From Planctomycetota bacterium (GTDB lineage Bacteria > Planctomycetota > Phycisphaerae > WQYP01): a stretch of 5,136 nt of DNA. This document shows positions 1 through 5,136 of the stretch, piece by piece. The translations under genes and the position numbers were made by a program. Position 1 is the first letter of the stretch, and each line of letters opens with the position of its first letter. The notes below the pieces were generated by a model. The model did not search any database. It was not told the origin of the DNA and was given only the letters and a program-made list of their open reading frames with translations. The DNA is taken from the NCBI GenBank assembly GCA_021805585.1, contig JAJZEY010000468.1, positions 1 through 5,136 of the forward strand. The letters are read 5' to 3'.

Positions 1-1302
1 ATGCGAATATGGAAAAGCCCGGCGGAAATTCCCCCCACCCCATGGGATTTTCCCCAATTCGGTCCGGTCCCCCGCGAAAAGACGGATTTGGAGCGGGCCG
101 TTGGATTGCTGATGAATCCGGCAACGCGGCTGGTGGCGCGGGCCTGGTGGTTTACCGCACTGCCCGGCGAGTTAAATGCGGTCGCGGCCAAAGCCGCCCC
201 GGCGACAGGGGTATCATTGCGTGCCTTGCAGGCTCATGACATGGCGCTGGCGTGTGTGTTTGATCTGGCGAAAAAATCGCCGGATATTTCCAGCGACCAT
301 GTCTCCTGGTGTGCGGCCTTGGCCACTTTGGGTTTAAGCCTGCGCGCGGAAAGTTATCTGCGTTGGTCGGCGGAGGTTGAGGCGACCGGATCCGCCGGTG
401 GTTTTGAAAAACCCGCCACTGCACAGGAAATAATGAATCTACCTGAGGCCTGGGCGCTGAATTTGCTGCCGATCCTGCGCAACTTATGTCACAACGCTTA
501 CGATTCCAGTGCGTTTGATCAGTCGGTTGCATTTATTCGTCTGGCCCAACAGACCAGTAGCAACCATCCGGAATCCATGCGTTTGCGGAGTGCCATGCTG
601 GAGTTGATGGAACGCAATTTGCTGATCAATTGCCCGCGCATGCAAAACTTTATATACCACGGGATACAATGGAAACGGTGGGAAAGATTGTTTATCGGGC
701 AAAAATCCCGCCGGACCTGTCGCCAGGCGGACCAGGAAATTCAGCAGACACTTTTGCCTTTGTATCGGGCATTCATCAAGCTTCAGGCACCGGAGCATGA
801 CAAAACGCACAATGTGCAAACAGCATTTGTCGCAATGGCACGCAATATGGCCGTGGGGTGGGCGCATACAGGTGCCAACGGCAAAGCACAACGCTGGCGG
901 GCCTTGTTGAGGGCGGAAGGCCAGCCCGTTGCCAAGGGAAAGGGCTTATTTTGGAGCCTAAGGTCCAGTCTGGTGTCGCGGATTTTACTGGCTGTTATTG
1001 CGGTCGGCTTTATTTCAAATTTGTATAATCAGTGGCCACATGGCCCTTATTTGTCGCCGGCTCGGTATAACACCTCGGCCCCACCCGATTTGCCGGCTGG
1101 CCAAAACCTATTGCCCCGCAAGGCTCCGCAGTTTACGAAATTACCGTACAACCAACCGGCGTTGCCGTCCTACAGCCAGCGGCACCCCTTACCGCCGGAA
1201 TTTTATCCTCCACCTGCTTATTCCGGTAATAATTCCCCATATCACCTGCCGCCAATGGGAGGCTGGGCACCCGCTGGCATATCACGACCGGGTGCCAGAT
1301 AA
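1..1302 (+). CDS. Membrane-anchored partner protein of a divergent Hsp70 (probably 5'-partial)
   Basis: Open for 433 residues to TAA at 1300-1302. The window opens exactly on an ATG, so no ribosome site can be seen. Residues 29-51 (DLERAVGLL then NP..RL.AR..WF) resemble, from memory, a short motif in proteins encoded beside non-canonical Hsp70s, where a J-like N-terminal segment ('FRVLGL' type) precedes it. This suggests the true start lies upstream and the ATG at 1 is internal. No HPD J-motif is present in the visible part. Residues about 60-320 are mostly helical and could be TPR-like, but no clean repeat is evident. A single hydrophobic segment lies at about 324-341, flanked by R321 and R327. 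Residues 346-433 form a low-complexity tail with 22 Pro and 7 Tyr in 88 residues. The positive-inside rule favours a cytoplasmic helical body with the Pro/Tyr tail outside. It stops 31 bases before the Hsp70 start, so the two genes are very likely co-transcribed. The coding call is firm; the function is inferred from the neighbour. Confidence 0.8.
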   Translation: MRIWKSPAEIPPTPWDFPQFGPVPREKTDLERAVGLLMNPATRLVARAWWFTALPGELNAVAAKAAPATGVSLRALQAHDMALACVFDLAKKSPDISSDHVSWCAALATLGLSLRAESYLRWSAEVEATGSAGGFEKPATAQEIMNLPEAWALNLLPILRNLCHNAYDSSAFDQSVAFIRLAQQTSSNHPESMRLRSAMLELMERNLLINCPRMQNFIYHGIQWKRWERLFIGQKSRRTCRQADQEIQQTLLPLYRAFIKLQAPEHDKTHNVQTAFVAMARNMAVGWAHTGANGKAQRWRALLRAEGQPVAKGKGLFWSLRSSLVSRILLAVIAVGFISNLYNQWPHGPYLSPARYNTSAPPDLPAGQNLLPRKAPQFTKLPYNQPALPSYSQRHPLPPEFYPPPAYSGNNSPYHLPPMGGWAPAGISRPGAR

Positions 1303-1318
1303 TCTCGATCAGATTTTT

Positions 1319-1324
1319 GAAAGG
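1319..1324 (+). promoter_or_regulatory. Ribosome binding site deciding the Hsp70 start
   Basis: GAAAGG lies nine bases before GTG at 1334. This favours GTG 1334 over the other in-frame GTG at 1292, which overlaps the upstream gene by 11 bases and has no purine-rich site at proper distance. The open frame runs back to 998, but that stretch lies inside the upstream gene and looks like out-of-frame reading. Confidence 0.5.
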
Positions 1325-1333
1325 CTGTCAGAC

Positions 1334-3874
1334 GTGAGCGGAAGCGAATATTATTTTGGAATCGACCTGGGCACCACCAATTCCAGTATTTCGCTTTGTC
1401 TGGATGGACAAGTGCGCGTATTGTCGAACATTGATGGTGATCAAATTACCCCTTCCGTAGTTCATGTCGATGAGCTGGGCACCATTCGCATCGGACGCCA
1501 GGCGTATGAATCCTGGGCGGTGGATCCGGCCAATACCCAGGCTGAATTCAAACGCTGGATGGGCTTTTCCGATGAGCTTGCTTTTCCGGCATCTGGGCGC
1601 AGCATTTCGGCGGAAGAACTTTCCGCCGAGGTGCTTAAATCCCTTTTGCGTGATGCCCAACGGCAAACGGGATTCCAGCCCGAGTCCGCGGTGGTAACCG
1701 TACCCGCCGCCTTCGGACAGTTGCAATGTGAAGCCACCACCCGTGCCGCCAGCCGCGCGGGACTTAAGATCGCCCCACTTCTTCAGGAACCCATCGCGAC
1801 GGCAATGGCTTACGGAGCCGATCCGACTGCGGGTGATCAACGCTGGATGGTGTTTGACCTTGGTGGCGGCACGCTGGATATTGCCATCATTTCCACGCGT
1901 AACGGGCGGCTGGCGGTGCTGGAACACCGCGGGGACAACCGCCTGGGTGGAAAAGATATGGATCGGGCGATCGCGGCGGATATTTTTATTCCCGCTCTGG
2001 CCGCCGGTTTTTCCCTGCCGGATCAGCAAAAGCAGCCGACGGCCTTTAATCAATTATTTCGCCGACTGGTACGGCAGGCGGAGATGGCGAAAAAAGCGCT
2101 TTCTACAGCGGATTCCGCGGATATTTCCCTGATGGATTTGGGTGTGGACAAGCAGGGGCACCCCATGCGGATGTCGCTTACGGTTACCCGGGCGCAAATG
2201 ACGGCCACAATTCAGCCACTCCTGGATCGCTGTCTTAATATGGTGCAACTCGCACTTGCCGAGGCGCGTATGACCGCCAGTGGCCTGACAAGTGTTATTG
2301 GCGTGGGTGGGCCTGCCCGCATGCCGTGCATTCAGGAAATGCTTGAGTCCAGCTTGGGCCTGGCGATGCGCTGCGATCTGGATCCTATGACGGTGGTTTC
2401 CCAGGGTGCGGCCCGATTTGCCGCCGCCAGCAACTGCCTTGGCGCAACTGGCTTACCCGAAGCTGATCCACCCGTGACGGGTGAAAGCAAGTCCACAAAA
2501 ATTCCGCTTTCAATTTCCCATGAAAGGTCCAGTGCCACGCCATTATCCCCGGTCGGCGGCACGGTTCCACAATCCGCGGGTATTGCCACCATCCGGTTGC
2601 AGCGACGTGGTGGAAAAACCGAATGGAACAGCGGCGCAATTCAGATCACCAACGGCCAGTTTTCCACCGCCGTGAAATTAGATGAAAAGGCGGCCGTCAC
2701 ACGCTTTGCCATTCAGGCGTTTGGCAAGGACGGCCGGGATATTCCGGTAGATCCTTCCGGCTTTTCAGTCGCTTTGGCGGTGCCGCTTGCGGCCGCTCCG
2801 CTGCCGCACACCATTGCGGTGGAATTAACCGACGTGCATGGAAATACTGTGTACGATCCGATTTTCCAACGCGACAGCGCACTTCCCGCGGAAGTCAGCC
2901 GCAGCTATCGGGCGGAGGCTTCGCTGCGGCCCAGCGAGCCGGAAGGTCGTTTGCCGATTAAATTCTGGGAAATAGATGTGTCGGAAGATAAGTCCGAGCG
3001 CTGGTGGTGCGGCTGTGTGGAAATTTCCGCCATAAATTTAAGTCGCCCCATTTCCGAGGGTGCGGAAATACAATTAAAAATCCGGATAGATGCCTCCCGT
3101 AAAATTCATGTCAATGCCCATATTCCCTCCATTCGTCAGACCTTTGCGGAAGAGGTGTATCTGCCGGATCCGCCCTCGGCAAGTTCCCATCTGCAAACGC
3201 AGCTTGATTCCTGTTTTGACCGCTTACGCAGTGCGTGGCAGCGCGTGTATTCCTCTGGGAAAGATGATTTGAAAGCAACTTTAACCCGCATTCAGGAGGA
3301 GCTTGACGAAATGGCTTTACAGGCCACATCCACCATGGGCGCATCGCGCCGTATAGACCCGGATGTACTGTTGCGTCAGGCGGCACGGCTGCGCGGACTA
3401 CGCATAAAGTTGACCCATGTGGAAGAACAGTTGGTATCAGTCATTGACCATGTTCTGCTGAGCAGAGTGCAAAATATCATGCGATTTACCGAGCGGATAT
3501 GTCTTGAACACGGCGACGAAGGGGAACAAAAACAATGTGCGGAATTGCGACAGCGGTTAAACGGTTATATCTCCACCGGAGATTCCCGTGGCGTTCGCTG
3601 GGTGGAATCGGAACTGCATCAACTGCAACATCCGATTCTCGAACGCATGCCTGAATACTGGACGGACTGGCTTGACGCGCTCAATTCGCCGGGGCGGTTT
3701 AATTTTATTTCACGACGTGAGGCGGACCAATGGCTGGTTAAAGCCAACACGGCCCAGCAAGCGGGAAAGCAGACTCAAATGCGCCAGTGCATTCGTGCCT
3801 TATGGGATCTTCTGCCCGATCGTGATCAAACCGCACGCAACCGCGATTCGCAGACCGGTTTACGGGGTGGATAA
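1334..3874 (+). CDS. Non-canonical Hsp70-family chaperone/ATPase with an inserted beta-domain and long helical C-terminus
   Basis: From GTG 1334 the product has 846 residues, against about 640 for DnaK. Residues 8-366 are an actin-fold nucleotide-binding domain: phosphate-1 loop GIDLGTTNS (9-17), catalytic Lys in FKRWMG (K73, DnaK K70), VPAAF (123-127), EP (152-153), phosphate-2 FDLGGGTLD (174-182, with DnaK T199 and D201 equivalents T180 and D182) and adenosine motif GVGGPARMP (323-331). Spacing to DnaK implies about 22 residues missing between K73 and P124, as in Gram-positive-type DnaKs. ATP binding and hydrolysis are therefore likely. The usual VLLLD linker does not follow; a Pro/Ser-rich stretch (367-408) leads to a beta-rich segment (410-487), then a region matching the SBD-beta pattern (488-612, starting LPHTIAVEL, with DPIFQRDSALP near DnaK's TLIAKNTTIP). 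Residues 613-846 are helical, with heptad-like stretches and an ending RALWDLLPD (821-829). There is no EEVD-type tail. R151 and R167 equivalents are C132 and P148. It is coupled to the upstream membrane protein. Family call is secure; client and role are unknown. GTG 1292 (860 residues) is the alternative start. Confidence 0.93.
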   Translation: MSGSEYYFGIDLGTTNSSISLCLDGQVRVLSNIDGDQITPSVVHVDELGTIRIGRQAYESWAVDPANTQAEFKRWMGFSDELAFPASGRSISAEELSAEVLKSLLRDAQRQTGFQPESAVVTVPAAFGQLQCEATTRAASRAGLKIAPLLQEPIATAMAYGADPTAGDQRWMVFDLGGGTLDIAIISTRNGRLAVLEHRGDNRLGGKDMDRAIAADIFIPALAAGFSLPDQQKQPTAFNQLFRRLVRQAEMAKKALSTADSADISLMDLGVDKQGHPMRMSLTVTRAQMTATIQPLLDRCLNMVQLALAEARMTASGLTSVIGVGGPARMPCIQEMLESSLGLAMRCDLDPMTVVSQGAARFAAASNCLGATGLPEADPPVTGESKSTKIPLSISHERSSATPLSPVGGTVPQSAGIATIRLQRRGGKTEWNSGAIQITNGQFSTAVKLDEKAAVTRFAIQAFGKDGRDIPVDPSGFSVALAVPLAAAPLPHTIAVELTDVHGNTVYDPIFQRDSALPAEVSRSYRAEASLRPSEPEGRLPIKFWEIDVSEDKSERWWCGCVEISAINLSRPISEGAEIQLKIRIDASRKIHVNAHIPSIRQTFAEEVYLPDPPSASSHLQTQLDSCFDRLRSAWQRVYSSGKDDLKATLTRIQEELDEMALQATSTMGASRRIDPDVLLRQAARLRGLRIKLTHVEEQLVSVIDHVLLSRVQNIMRFTERICLEHGDEGEQKQCAELRQRLNGYISTGDSRGVRWVESELHQLQHPILERMPEYWTDWLDALNSPGRFNFISRREADQWLVKANTAQQAGKQTQMRQCIRALWDLLPDRDQTARNRDSQTGLRGG

Positions 3875-3900
3875 ACAGGTCCCTGGTGCTTAGTCAGGCC

Positions 3901-4002
3901 TTATCTACTGGCTTTGCAGCGCATGAGCCGTCGTACGATTCGGGTTGACGCCGCTCCTTCATTTGCCATCCAGCCCCGTTGCTTCTGGCTGTATGCTGCC
4001 AT
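3901..4002 (-). CDS. Candidate small protein, 33 residues, unknown function
   Basis: On the minus strand an ATG at 4002 opens a 33-residue frame (starts MAAYSQKQRGWMANEG) ending in TAA at 3901-3903, convergent with the Hsp70 gene and 26 bases from its end. It is preceded by AAGGGGGA (4016 to 4009) with six bases between, a strong Shine-Dalgarno-like site. The frame also stays open upstream to an ATG at 4098. The product is basic, especially in its C-terminal half (R and K), with no signal peptide or membrane segment. No family is recognised. GC-rich DNA readily gives chance frames, so this is only a candidate; the ribosome site is the main support. Confidence 0.2.
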   Translation of the reverse strand: MAAYSQKQRGWMANEGAASTRIVRRLMRCKASR

Positions 4003-4104
4003 GGCGTGTCCCCCTTGGCGGCCAGCTTTCCGCGCGGGGCAAGTCGCGGTCGGCGGCACAAGGCCGGCCTCGCCAAGCCGCAAAATCAGGCCATGCAAAA
4101 TGTC

Positions 4105-4140
4105 CGGTGCCGGATCAAAGCATTAGAAGCGCTGGCACCG
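4105..4140. repeat. Inverted repeat / stem-loop
   Basis: CGGTGCC (4105-4111) pairs perfectly with GGCACCG (4134-4140). One G-T and one G-C pair extend the stem inward to nine pairs around an 18-base loop. No T-run follows on either strand, so it is not an obvious intrinsic terminator. It may be part of a structured RNA or an operator-like dyad. A second, interrupted dyad lies directly after it (ATTGG..TTTCG at 4144-4155 against CGAAACCAAT at 4185-4194). Confidence 0.4.
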
Positions 4141-4144
4141 CAAA

Positions 4145-4174
4145 TTGGCGTTTCGATGTCATTCATGATATAAA
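4145..4174 (+). promoter_or_regulatory. Possible sigma-70-type promoter in an AT-rich island
   Basis: TTGGCG (4145-4150) and TATAAA (4169-4174) are separated by 18 bases and match the -35 and -10 consensus at four and five of six positions. A transcript starting near 4181 would run directly into the terminator-like hairpin at 4197-4232, giving either a very short RNA or an attenuated leader for the cytochrome gene 350 bases on. On the opposite strand TTGGTT (4193 to 4188) and TATCAT (4170 to 4165), 17 bases apart, could drive transcription leftwards through the small ORF candidate. Consensus matching in AT-rich DNA is weak evidence. Confidence 0.25.
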
Positions 4175-4196
4175 TAATTTCGAGCGAAACCAATGA

Positions 4197-4232
4197 CGGG
4201 CGGCAAAGGCATAATCCAGCCCGCAATTTTTT
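4197..4232 (+). terminator. Probable rho-independent terminator
   Basis: CGGGCGG (4197-4203) pairs with CCAGCCCG (4216-4223) with one bulged A, giving a seven-pair GC-rich stem with a 12-base loop. CAA and then six T residues (4227-4232) follow. This orientation would end plus-strand transcripts from the Hsp70 pair, although it lies about 320 bases past the Hsp70 stop codon. The slight offset of the T-run and the long loop make it less than ideal. Confidence 0.45.
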
Positions 4233-4443
4233 GTGCGTGCAAGTTCGTTTTGTCCCCCAACACCGTCGGCCGCAAACAGATTCGCCGATAGGTGAAAAGC
4301 CTAGCGCCATGCAGGCAAAATTCGGAGTCGGCATCAAGCAGGAATTCGTACGGCTTTTATCGAGAAAGTTCCAATGGTGCGGGCAAATCCAAACTGGAAT
4401 AATATCCATCATGGAAACCGGGACTGCAAGAATGCGGACCGTT

Positions 4444-4461
4444 TTGTGAATAGTTTCACAA
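4444..4461. promoter_or_regulatory. CRP/FNR-superfamily type operator palindrome
   Basis: TTGTGA-N6-TCACAA is a perfect dyad (seven-base arms TTGTGAA and TTCACAA around TAGT) and equals the core of the CRP consensus TGTGA-N6-TCACA. Its centre is about 80 bases upstream of the cytochrome ATG, a normal place for an activator site. Regulators of this superfamily commonly control respiratory genes in response to cAMP, oxygen, NO or CO. Which member acts here cannot be told from the site. No strong -10 hexamer is seen downstream (CATTTT at 4487-4492 is poor), which would suit an activator-dependent promoter. Confidence 0.55.
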
Positions 4462-4520
4462 TACCCGCAGTGAACCCGGAACTTTCCATTTTGTCGTTGC
4501 GGACGGCAAAGAAGCTGCTT

Positions 4521-4526
4521 AAGGAG
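4521..4526 (+). promoter_or_regulatory. Shine-Dalgarno of the cytochrome c gene
   Basis: AAGGAG lies five bases before ATG 4532. It fixes that start, and the resulting N-terminus is a good signal peptide. Confidence 0.85.
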
Positions 4527-4531
4527 AAACC

Positions 4532-5008
4532 ATGTTTGGTCGAAGCTGCGTGAAATCGTGCTTCCTTGTTCTGGGCATTGCTGCGGCAACCGGTGGTATC
4601 ACCGGTTCGCTGGATGCGGCTTATCAGATGGCGGCAACAGGACGCGTAACAGGCATTTTTCATTTCGATTCCTGGCGTGCGCCCGCGCGGGCTAAAAAAA
4701 TTACCAATCCAATTCCGCTTACACCTGCCTCGGTGCAGGCCGGCGAGGTGGTGTATACGCAGAATTGCGTCGCCTGCCACGGGGCCAATGCACAGGGTGA
4801 TGGGCCGACCGGGGCGTTTCTATCACCGCACCCGGCGAATCTGACGAAAGCCAGCGTCTGGGCGCAGGGCGAAGGGGCTATTTTCTGGAAAATCAGCCAT
4901 GGGCACAGCCCGATGCCGGAATTTGCTGATTCATTAAGCCGCAAACAGCGCTGGAACGTGATCAACTATCTGAAGAAAAGTTTTGATCCGGCCGGGGCGG
5001 GGAAGTAA
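4532..5008 (+). CDS. Exported mono-haem class I cytochrome c
   Basis: A 158-residue protein that should act in the periplasm as a small electron carrier or cytochrome subunit. Residues 1 to about 28 form a Sec-type signal: basic start with R4 and K8, hydrophobic core from F11 to I23, probable cleavage near A29-A30. Incomplete processing, leaving it as a membrane anchor, is possible. After a spacer with NPIPLTP (59-65) comes one haem site, CVACH (79-83), followed by GANAQGDGP. The likely sixth ligand is M128 in SPMPEF, and the family-typical ending LSRKQRWNVINYLKK (135-149) is present. This pattern fits the compact cytochrome c / CBB3-type domain family, where the spacing of haem, GDGP, FWKIS and MP is common. 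The gene has its own Shine-Dalgarno and lies downstream of a CRP/FNR-type box. It probably heads an operon with the next exported protein. Cysteines C6 and C10 fall in the signal region and are not in a lipobox context. The redox partner cannot be assigned. Confidence 0.93.
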   Translation: MFGRSCVKSCFLVLGIAAATGGITGSLDAAYQMAATGRVTGIFHFDSWRAPARAKKITNPIPLTPASVQAGEVVYTQNCVACHGANAQGDGPTGAFLSPHPANLTKASVWAQGEGAIFWKISHGHSPMPEFADSLSRKQRWNVINYLKKSFDPAGAGK

Positions 5009-5030
5009 CCCGTTTCGACTGAATCCTTAT

Positions 5031-5045
5031 TTTCCATGGAAAGGA
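5031..5045 (+). promoter_or_regulatory. Shine-Dalgarno of the last gene, overlapping a short palindrome
   Basis: AAGGA (5041-5045) lies six bases before ATG 5052. It overlaps the perfect 12-base palindrome TTTCCATGGAAA (5031-5042), which could weakly sequester the site in mRNA. An ATG inside the palindrome (5036) opens only an eight-codon frame. Confidence 0.6.
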
Positions 5046-5051
5046 ACCACC

Positions 5052-5136
5052 ATGAGACGTAGTAGCCGAGTCGCGATGTGCCTCGCACTGGGACTGGCGG
5101 CATTGCCGGTAGCCGGTCTGCGTGCGGACCCGACCA
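5052..5136 (+). CDS. Exported protein, N-terminus only (3'-partial)
   Basis: Twenty-eight codons are visible before the window ends, with no stop. The N-terminus has basic residues (R2, R3, R6), a hydrophobic core (about V7 to L23) and a signal-peptidase-type site LRA before D26, so it is a secreted, periplasmic or outer-membrane protein. C10 is not in a lipobox context (VAMC). It starts 43 bases after the cytochrome stop codon with its own Shine-Dalgarno and no terminator between, so co-transcription with the cytochrome is likely. The mature domain is outside the window and its function cannot be named. Confidence 0.8.
   Translation, partial: MRRSSRVAMCLALGLAALPVAGLRADPT

Larger units (their letters stand above)
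3875..4531. other. 657-base intergenic region of mixed composition
   Basis: No convincing large gene is present: the several overlapping open frames of 60-167 codons on both strands have no recognisable motif and mostly lack ribosome sites. Composition changes sharply: by count, 46 of 60 bases are G or C at 4021-4080 but only 23 of 60 at 4141-4200. The GC-rich left part holds a small minus-strand ORF candidate (3901-4002) and the palindrome AGGCCGGCCT (4061-4070). The right part holds promoter-like hexamers, inverted repeats, a probable terminator and a CRP/FNR-type box, each listed separately. The interval 4233-4440 shows nothing identifiable apart from a short TAGG/CCTA hairpin around 4289-4303. 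The GC-rich part could be a decayed or foreign insert, but no terminal repeats or transposase remnants are seen. Confidence 0.6.

Noticed and set aside
998..1333. The Hsp70 frame stays open upstream with an ATG at 998, giving a 112-residue N-terminal extension.
   Set aside because: It lies wholly inside the upstream gene in another frame and has no recognisable domain. Hsp70 proteins normally begin within a few residues of the GIDLGTT motif, and a better start with a ribosome site exists at 1334.
1328..2053. Long open frame of 241 codons on the minus strand.
   Set aside because: It is antisense to the most conserved Hsp70 ATPase motifs and shows no domain of its own; it is a codon-bias shadow.
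4061..4070. Ten-base palindrome AGGCCGGCCT.
   Set aside because: In a block of about 77% GC such palindromes arise easily; no repeat copy or T-run accompanies it in the window.
3914..4098. tRNA-like or other stable RNA in the GC-rich block, on either strand.
   Set aside because: No T-loop of the GTTCRANYC type with flanking stems, no cloverleaf and no CCA end could be built.
4255..4345. Possible riboswitch-like leader (GGTGAAAAGCC and nearby short hairpin).
   Set aside because: The pieces do not assemble into the conserved core of any riboswitch class I know, and only a four-pair stem is evident.
4231..4449. Plus-strand open frame of 72 codons before the cytochrome gene.
   Set aside because: No Shine-Dalgarno, no motif, begins within the T-run of the terminator-like hairpin and runs into the CRP/FNR-type palindrome.
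4086..4589. Minus-strand open frame of 167 codons covering the intergenic region and the start of the cytochrome gene.
   Set aside because: It is rich in Cys and His with no recognisable motif, overlaps the cytochrome signal sequence, the CRP/FNR-type box and the terminator, and has no convincing ribosome site.

Overview
The window reads as chromosomal DNA of a Gram-negative-type bacterium with moderately high GC. The exported c-type cytochrome and the strong Shine-Dalgarno sites support this. The Hsp70 variant resembles, from memory, forms common in planctomycetes and some other phyla, so a PVC-like or similar environmental bacterium is a reasonable but weak guess. No phage, transposase, rRNA, tRNA or CRISPR is visible.

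Left half (1-3874): two plus-strand genes form a tight unit. The first (1-1302) encodes a helical cytoplasmic protein with one membrane segment and a tail of 88 residues, 22 of them proline. Its N-terminus is probably cut by the window edge. The second (1334-3874) encodes a large non-canonical Hsp70-family ATPase. Its nucleotide-binding domain keeps the phosphate-binding and catalytic motifs. After it come a non-canonical linker, an extra beta-rich segment, a recognisable but displaced substrate-binding beta-domain, and a long helical C-terminal region. Two residues that in E. coli DnaK couple the domains and contact the J-domain (R151, R167) are replaced. The pair looks like a specialised, probably membrane-tethered Hsp70 system; its substrate cannot be read from the sequence.

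Middle (3875-4531): about 650 bases without a convincing large gene. The first part is very GC-rich and holds a weak minus-strand small-ORF candidate with a good ribosome site. An AT-rich island with promoter-like hexamers, two inverted repeats and a probable intrinsic terminator (4197-4232) follow. A perfect CRP/FNR-family type palindrome (TTGTGA-N6-TCACAA, 4444-4461) lies just upstream of the next gene.

Right end (4532-5136): a gene for an exported mono-haem class I cytochrome c (4532-5008) is followed 43 bases later by the start of a second exported protein (from 5052, cut by the window edge). Both have clear Shine-Dalgarno sites. They look like the start of a respiratory or periplasmic redox operon under CRP/FNR-type control, unrelated to the Hsp70 pair.
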